Of a stretch of DNA of 64,000 nucleotides, positions 57,952-64,000 are shown piece by piece. Location of the stretch: the NCBI RefSeq assembly GCF_963662255.1, contig NC_085051.1, forward strand, positions 54,785,101 through 54,849,100, written 5' to 3'. The notes beneath the pieces are model-generated. The model searched no databases. It was not told the DNA's origin and saw nothing but the letters and a program-made list of their open reading frames with translations. The first letter of the stretch is position 1. Each line of letters begins with the position of its first letter. Origin of the DNA: Cinclus cinclus. Its lineage: Eukaryota > Chordata > Aves > Passeriformes > Cinclidae. The position numbers and the translations under genes were made by a program.

Positions 57952-58372
57952 CATAAAGCCATAAAATCATTAAAGTTGGGAAAAACTTTTAAGATCATCA
58001 AGCCCGACCATTAATCCAGCACTGCCAAAGCCACCACTAAAAGGTCCCCAGCTGCCACATCTGCAGGTCTTTTAAATTCCTTCAGGGATGGTGACTCCAC
58101 TGCTTCCCTGGGCAGCCTGTTCCAGTGCTTTACCACCCCTTAAGTGCAGAAATTTTCCCTAATATCCAATCTAAGCCTCCCCTGTGCAACATGAGGCCTT
58201 GTCCTCTCATCCTATCACTTGTTAAATGGGAGAGGAGACTCTTTCAGGTAGTTGTAGAGAGCAATAAAGTCCCCCTTTACGCTTCTTTTCTTCAGGCTGA
58301 ACAGCCCTAGATTCCTCAGCTGCTCCTCATCAGACTGGCGCTCCAAGCTCCCCACTGGCTTAGCCCTGATGG
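57952..58372 (-). mobile_element. CR1 LINE fragment, antisense
   Basis: Long reverse-complement CR1 3' region: 'cataaaatcattaaagttgg', 'aagatcatcaagcccgacca', 'ctgccaaagccaccactaa', 'gtgactccactgcttccctg', 'ggcagcctgttccagtgctt', 'aatatccaatctaagcctcc', 'gagactctttcaggtagttg' and 'cttcaggctgaacagcccta'. It starts at the CR1 3' end and is 5'-truncated. It belongs to the same general subfamily type as the copy at 3490-3918, in the opposite orientation. A donor-like atg/gtaagtg follows at 58408. Confidence 0.94.
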
Positions 58373-60784
58373 CTTCACTACCATATAAACATGATAAGGA
58401 TCCCATGGTAAGTGTCTGTGTGCTTAAATTAGGGCTTGAATATACAGTAATGGCACAGCAGGTCTGCTCCTAAAATCAGATCTATTTCCTTCAAGTAACT
58501 GTAAGGAAAAGACCAGAGAGGCACAGTCCTGAGCAGGTCTGGAGCTCTCTGCTTTAGTCTGCTGCAGGGACAGCAGCTAAACATGATATGGAGTACCAGA
58601 AACCCCTGTGATCACTTAAAGGAGTATGATGGTTTCTCTCAATGACTCAAGGGAAATCATGCAGGTGAAACCTTGTCAGTAAAGTCCTAATTCATCAAAG
58701 TTTTTCCCCACAAGTCAGCATATGGTCCACCCTAAGATACCAATATCAGCCTGATCATGATGTGTCTAATGTTGAGTAAGAACATGTGCCCAGCCCAGTG
58801 CCCAGGCAAATGGACAGTCCCATGAGAAAACATGACTGAGAACTCCCAGACCTTGCTTGTCCTGACACAGCAGGGGCTGCAGTGATAGAGTTTGATCCAG
58901 TTTGCCTCACAGGCTTTTTTTCCCCTGTCAGCCCAGACAACAAAGCCCACAGCACACATGCAAAGCTGCAGAGAGCTTTTCCGGACTAGGTGGTCAGGCC
59001 ATAGTGGATTGGAGCTACTTGGAGTGTTCTGGACCACCCCAGTGGTGCAGTCATGGCATCCCTGGAGGAGCTGATGGAGTGAAGAGAACACTTGTGAGCC
59101 TCGGCTCCCCTGTGGCACCCAACTGCAAACTGAAAACAGGCAAAGAGAAACTGCTGCTGTGTAATCTTAGTTGCTTTTTGTCATACTTTCCACACTGGTT
59201 CACATCCTGTTCTCTTTTCACTGTAGCCCCCCTCACCCTGTTTCTTCCAAGCCTTATGCCCTGCCAGGATATTCCAATTGGAAATCTCCCTGTCTGAGTC
59301 CCTGAATCTGCACCCTGCCCGGGATGAGGGTACACAGTGACGTTTATTTGCCACAGGGCATCGGGGTTTGTGGCTCTGGTTTGCTGCTGCTTGCCTGCAC
59401 ATTCCCACCTGGGATAACAGTATTGTCTCAAGGAGCGGCTGGCGTAGGTACAGCATCAGGAAACTTGTTTGGTCATGCTGTAATCAGAGCAGGAACTCTC
59501 TTATCTGCTCTTATCACGCAGTGCTGCAGTGCAGCTTCCCTAACACCGTGGATCCTGAGGGACCCTGCCAGCGTGGGACCAGGCACTCTGGCGCAGCATC
59601 GCTACCCAGGAATGGATCAGGCTGTCCTCCCTTTGCTGACAGCCGTGTTCTGCTTCCCTGAGGATCCCGTAAAAGCTTGGAGAGAAGGGAGAAGTGCCAG
59701 GGAAAACCTGTGCGTTCATTGCAGCTCCAAATCTGAGGCCAGCTGCTCCCTTCAAGCAGCACTGCATACAACATCTGGACCTGGTCATGTTGCAAACCCC
59801 AGGGAAGGGGCATTTAACTACCCATGAGCCTGCCCAGGAAGCATCAATGTGCCTTGGTATGGAACACTTTAGAGAGCACCTATCGGCCAGGATCTCCCTG
59901 CGTTGCCTTATCCTACAGCCAGCCTTCCTGTGCTCATGCCATCTGCTTAGGAGAGAGCTTGGAGAAAGCTGAGCCAAAGTTCTGGACTGCTTGAGGGATC
60001 CAAGATAAGATACAAACTTCACCACAGTGTTTTCTACCCCTCCAAATCTTGCCTGGTGCTGCCTGCCCTATTTCTGGTCAGGAGTGAAGACAAGTGCCAG
60101 ATCTGCACTGTACTGCAGCCCTTGTCACAGAGGGTGGCCTGTTCCAGGCAGTGGCAACCAGGAGCAGCTGATTAACCCTGGCAATATTTGAAATAACTGC
60201 TATGCAAAACAGAGGCACGGCAGGCTGGTTACTGCATGCCCTGCTCTGTGGTCAGCTGTCTCCTGGTGCTCCTGGGCAGTCAGAGTTTGGTGGTACTTCA
60301 CCTGGATCTCTCTTTTCCCATATGGAGGGGTTGTGAAAGTGAAAACTCCCACTCTGAGATATGTCCAGTGCTTCCCTGCTGTCAGCTCCACACACGTGTG
60401 ACATGACGAGGCAAGAAAATGAGACGGGGTGGGAATTTCTGATGGCATTTGAGCAGAAGGAGAGGTTGGTCTTTAGAAACTCTGGGTTCAGGCTTGTTTC
60501 TGCACTGCCTCTTCAGAGATGTTTCCAGATTTTTCCAAGCCTCTTAGAAAAAATGCTGTTGAGCTCAGCAAATGTATTTCAGTGTTTTGCCTCAGACCTT
60601 TTTCACCATGAAAATACTGTGATATTCAAAAATACAGGGACAATCCAGCAGTTGCAATCTTTGTGCTGGGTCCAAGTATGGGCAAACTGACCTGGGACTG
60701 TTGCTGTCATAGCACCAATTGTATCTTCCTCCCTTTGGTACCCCTGGGGCTACTGTGGCTGACAGCATCTTTATGGACCTCCCC
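58373..60784. other. Unique sequence, no confident gene
   Basis: Frames of up to 167 codons occur on both strands at 59.3-60.0 kb, where G+C is higher; they overlap each other and show no known domain. No repeat recognised. Confidence 0.35.
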
Positions 60785-60865
60785 CAAATCCAGGAACAGA
60801 GTTTTCCATCATGTGAGGATTGCTGTGATTTATTGCAGAGTAATCTATTGAAAATGTGTGGAAGA
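60785..60865 (+). repeat. Inverted repeat, left arm
   Basis: This arm and the reverse complement of 61193-61276 are clearly related: 'aaatccaggaac' against 'aaatccaagaac', 'cagagttttccatca' against 'cagagtttccatcag', and 'gctgtgatttattgcag' against 'gctgtgatttactgcaa', in the same order and similar spacing, followed by a shared 'taatc'. The core is about 62 bases here with a few small indels. A weaker resemblance continues around 'tgtgga'. The arms could be two insertions of an unrecognised element in opposite directions or an inverted duplication. Confidence 0.7.
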
Positions 60866-61192
60866 ACTGTCAGGATGGGGAGAGGGGGGCACAGTGTCCT
60901 GGGTAGGGACTGAAAACAAATGGGGTAGGAGGCTTTAGTGCAGAGCTGGGACACTGAAACAGTGCAGATGCAAGGAATAAGCCCTAGGTTCAGCAAAGCA
61001 GGCTGCTGGCTTCAGGCTTTGGCTGCAGAACTGAACCCAGTAAAGCAGAAAAATATTGCAGAGGAGCAGGCAAAGTCTGTCATGGAAAGGAAAGCACCAC
61101 TGCTTGTTTGCTTTCCTCTCAGTGTACTGCAAGGAGCATCAACAGCTGAGCTGCATTTCATGGGCTGGTCCTGCATCTGAGATATTGCCAGC
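60866..61192. other. Spacer between inverted-repeat arms
   Basis: About 330 bases of unique sequence separating the two arms. It contains no recognisable gene. In a transcript crossing it, the spacer would be the loop of a long imperfect hairpin. Confidence 0.5.
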
Positions 61193-61276
61193 ATCCACAG
61201 GTCCATCTTGATTATTATTTTGCAGTAAATCACAGCAGCTCTTCTCTGATGGAAACTCTGTTTGTTCTTGGATTTA
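61193..61276 (-). repeat. Inverted repeat, right arm
   Basis: Reverse-complement partner of 60785-60865. On the plus strand it reads 'attattttgcagtaaatcac', 'agcagctcttctctgatgg', 'aaactctgtttgttcttgg' and 'attta'. Relative to the left arm it has a four-base insertion (aaac) and an extra taa in the taatc part. Confidence 0.7.
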
Positions 61277-62523
61277 GGAGCAGAGGCACACTGGGGGCTG
61301 GCTGGGTTGAGATTGAATGTGTTTGCACATTCCCTCCCCCTGTGGGATTGAATCCCTGTCAGCCTGGTGATGGATGCACTGCTGAGCCAGTGTATCTGAT
61401 GGCCACAATCATTAACTAAGTTGTTGGAGGGCCAAACACCATCCCTGCTCCAGCTTTTATAAGATTCCTTTGTGGCATTGTGTGTGAGCATAAGCTGTGT
61501 GGGCAGGGAAAGCCACTGCCAGGAAAGCCACAGCCATCATGGCCAGGGGGACATGGTGAGCAAAGGACAAGCTGTTTGCTAAGGATGGGGAGAAAATTGC
61601 AGGGCTTGGGTCACTCAGGCACTGGATCTGCCCTGTTTTTGGGAATGAATGCAGGGTTCATTCACATCTTCCTTTGCCTTTCCTTTCTGCAGAAGGAGAA
61701 AGGCCACTGTGGTTGAACTGCCTTCTACTCTTCAGTGCCCTCCCCCTCCTCCTTCTCTGGAAAAGGTCATTCATGGGCCTCTCTCCTCACTTCATCAGGG
61801 CCTCCCTGAAATTTCTTTCTCTCACACACATGCCCAGGATCTTTTCTGGAGAATTGCCCTCCATTGACTTAGGTCTGATGCACAAACACGTGCAGATCCC
61901 AGGGAGGCAGTTGCTTTCCCAGGCAGATGTCTCCAAGTGTTAAAAAAATAATCAGCTGCAAGCTGGGATGCTCCTATTCATCCAGGAGGACAAACTGCAG
62001 CAGAAAGAAAGGGATGTGACTGTCCCCTGGCTCTTTATGGAGGGCCTGTTTCTTAAGAAGCTATTGAACCAGATTCAATGCACCACTGAGGCATCCAAGA
62101 GGGGATTTAGGGACTTAAAATTTGCCTGTGGGCACCAATACACATTTTGTGAACAAATGGCTGGGATCCTGAAAAGGTTATTGGGCTGATAAAAGAGGGG
62201 GAAGAAGCAATCAACTCACATTGGGGCAGAAAAGAGAGAATGAGAATAGGACAATATGGCAGCAGGATGCTCAGGTGGGCCCAAGACTGAGAGAAAAAGG
62301 CCTGTGATGAAATTCCTGAGCAGAGACATGTGCTGCCCAGCAGCTTTGGGAAATACACTGGAAAAAGTGGAGAGGGAAAATGTGTGATATTAAGTACATC
62401 CACTTCAGTGACTAAAAATACTTTTGCTCATTCTTCAGTGTCACAAGAAGATATTTTTGTCATAGCTTGTTTAGACAGCTGCCTGCAAATAATCAGGTTG
62501 AATCCTATTCTGTCAGTAACATG
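61277..62523. other. Unique sequence, no gene seen
   Basis: Single-copy DNA without recognised repeats or strong exon signals. Confidence 0.4.
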
Positions 62524-62622
62524 AAAAGAAAAGAAAAGAAAAGAAAAGAAAAGAAAAGAAAAGAAAAGAAAAGAAAAGAAAAGAAAAGAAAAGAAAAGAA
62601 AAGAAAAGAAAAGAAAAGAAAA
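62524..62622 (+). repeat. (GAAAA)n microsatellite
   Basis: About 20 uninterrupted units of a five-base repeat (aaaag), nearly 100 bases without a mismatch. Such purity points to recent expansion and high length variability. Frames read through it give Lys/Arg/Glu repeats on one strand and Phe/Ser/Leu on the other, with no coding meaning. Confidence 0.98.
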
Positions 62623-64000
62623 TGCCATTCCTTAAATAAATTCAAACTTTCTGTGAGAACATGTAGCTTTCAACCAAAAGTGGCTTTGCAGAAGTTATAT
62701 TGGCACTTTCTTGCCAAGGTCAAGATAATCTCTCAGTCTCTTCTAAGAGCCTTCTTATTTTCTTTTTCTTTTTTTATTCGAAACAACTTTTCATTAATTT
62801 TTAATGCATATTCTATTACAAACAGCAGTGTACTTCAGAAAACACTAAGCCTGGAATAAGGAGCATTGATTGTATTGATGGAAAATGTTCTTCTGACATC
62901 TGAAGTCCCACTTGTACCTTTCCAAGGAGATTCCAGACTTTTTTGTTGTTGTTGGGAAACAACATTTCCAACTCAGGTTTCAGAATCACATAACTTGTGT
63001 CCCTCTACACTGTCAGCAAAGGAAATTCTTGTCCTGTGTGATTTTACTCATTTCTCCCACAGACCTGTCAAATGTGTCATCACCAGCACTGCTGCCAGGC
63101 AGAGGGACAAGGAGTGGCAGAGCTGGCAGAAATCATTATGGGCCATGAGGAATGGGGCAGCCTGAGAGAAAAAAAAAAAATCAGCCACCCCAGTCATGGA
63201 CATTCTTAAACTAAAAAGCCACAGGTATCCAAACTGAGGACACAGTGCACTTGTCCCTGCTGCAAATATATCAATATCCACATGACTTATCATCAATGTG
63301 ATTGCAGAGAGCATTCCTTGGGGAACATGTGTGAGAAGAGTGGAAGGCAGCAGGGTGCAGAGACCCTGTGAGCATCCCTTGGTGAGAGGGGTTCTCCAAG
63401 TTCTCTCCAAACAGTGTCCCAGGCTGTCTGTGGTCTGGGCTCTGGCTCAGGAGGGCTGTGCTGCAGACCTGTGGCTGTATTAACGCTGCTGCCTGGTGAC
63501 CTTTGACAGGAGACAACCTGCCTGCAGTCCCTGGGGAGGTGCAGGCAGAAATGGAAGCAGGAGATGGCAGGAGATGGACCCAGGGGATGTCCATTTTCAT
63601 GTCATAACACAGGAGGGAGAAAAAAAACTGCTGAAAAGCAGAATATTCAGAGGCATTTTATTTCAGCTGCTACTTTTCTTCAGTGGCTCCACTCCCAGAA
63701 ATGTCTGATTGGTACTGGGAAGCTTCACTGCAGGCTATCTAGCACAGTCACAGATTGGAAGGAAGGAGACTCTGCAGAGAATAACAACTGAAGGACCAGT
63801 GCAGGCACATAGGGAAGATCAGATTAGAAGGGTTCCAAATTCCTGGGCCATGGAACACTTGCCAGACAGGTTCTCTCATTTGCACCTCCAAAATTTGAGG
63901 GCTTTCCATGAATACAGTGTCTCACGCCTCAATGATTGTGGAAAGTGATGCCCATGCTCAGGGCTGGTCCACATCAGCAGCACAGAGCTGGGGTGCTGGG
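62623..64000. other. Unique sequence, no gene seen
   Basis: Starts A+T-rich with T runs near 62760-62778, then becomes ordinary single-copy DNA; a poly-A run lies at about 63170-63180. No repeat family or exon recognised up to the window end. Confidence 0.4.

Noticed and set aside
58265..58410. Acceptor and donor pair ending at ATG/GTAAGTG
   Set aside because: The acceptor lies inside a CR1 copy; such cryptic sites are common in CR1 and there is no other support.
59324..60025. Frames of 167 and 161 codons on opposite strands
   Set aside because: Mutually overlapping, no recognisable domain, and no convincing splice context.
1..64000. CRISPR arrays, prokaryotic operons, rRNA or intact viral genes
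   Set aside because: No regularly spaced repeats, no dense gene arrangement and no recognisable polymerase, capsid or envelope domains were found; all features fit a vertebrate nuclear genome.

Overview
The window looks like nuclear DNA of a bird. It carries several 5'-truncated CR1 retroposons of the avian type, in both orientations and at different ages. It also has a few strongly decayed MIR-like SINE relics, A/T-rich microsatellites, and CpG depletion outside a few small patches. No operon structure, ribosome-binding sites or prokaryotic genes are seen. The species cannot be named from the sequence, and no protein family could be recognised with confidence.

Layout. 1-6.3 kb is mostly unique sequence, with one clear CR1 (3490-3918) and TA/TG repeats near 5.7-5.9 kb. 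At 6304-6554 there is a well-formed candidate exon, open in one frame. 7-16.9 kb is unique sequence with a MIR relic and a candidate noncoding exon (14938-15109). 16.9-18 kb holds in succession a CR1, an open candidate exon (17361-17609), a MIR relic, a small CpG patch and a homeodomain-site-rich block. 18-35 kb is largely single-copy, with A/T-rich blocks that look like conserved noncoding elements (17.9, 21.9-22.3, 24.1-25.1, 31.9 and 33.1 kb) and a GC/CpG-rich patch at 27.5 kb. 35-45.5 kb contains five further CR1 pieces, an AAAAT microsatellite and a candidate noncoding exon (44692-44869). 45.5-58.4 kb has an A-rich tract, a MIR relic, the best splice-flanked candidate exon (51127-51254), a small CpG island (52378-52625), two minus-strand coding candidates (55583-55873 and 57400-57519) and a long CR1. 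58.4-64 kb contains an imperfect inverted repeat (arms near 60.79-60.86 and 61.19-61.28 kb) and a perfect microsatellite of about 20 GAAAA units.

Overall the window reads as a gene-poor intergenic or long-intron region with probable regulatory elements. A sparse, unidentified multi-exon transcript may cross it on the plus strand. The candidate exons at 6304-6554 and 17361-17609 have compatible splice phases, as does one frame of 51127-51254. This is inference from splice signals and open frames only; good-looking splice pairs also occur by chance in 64 kb. No CRISPR array, tRNA, rRNA or intact mobile element was found.
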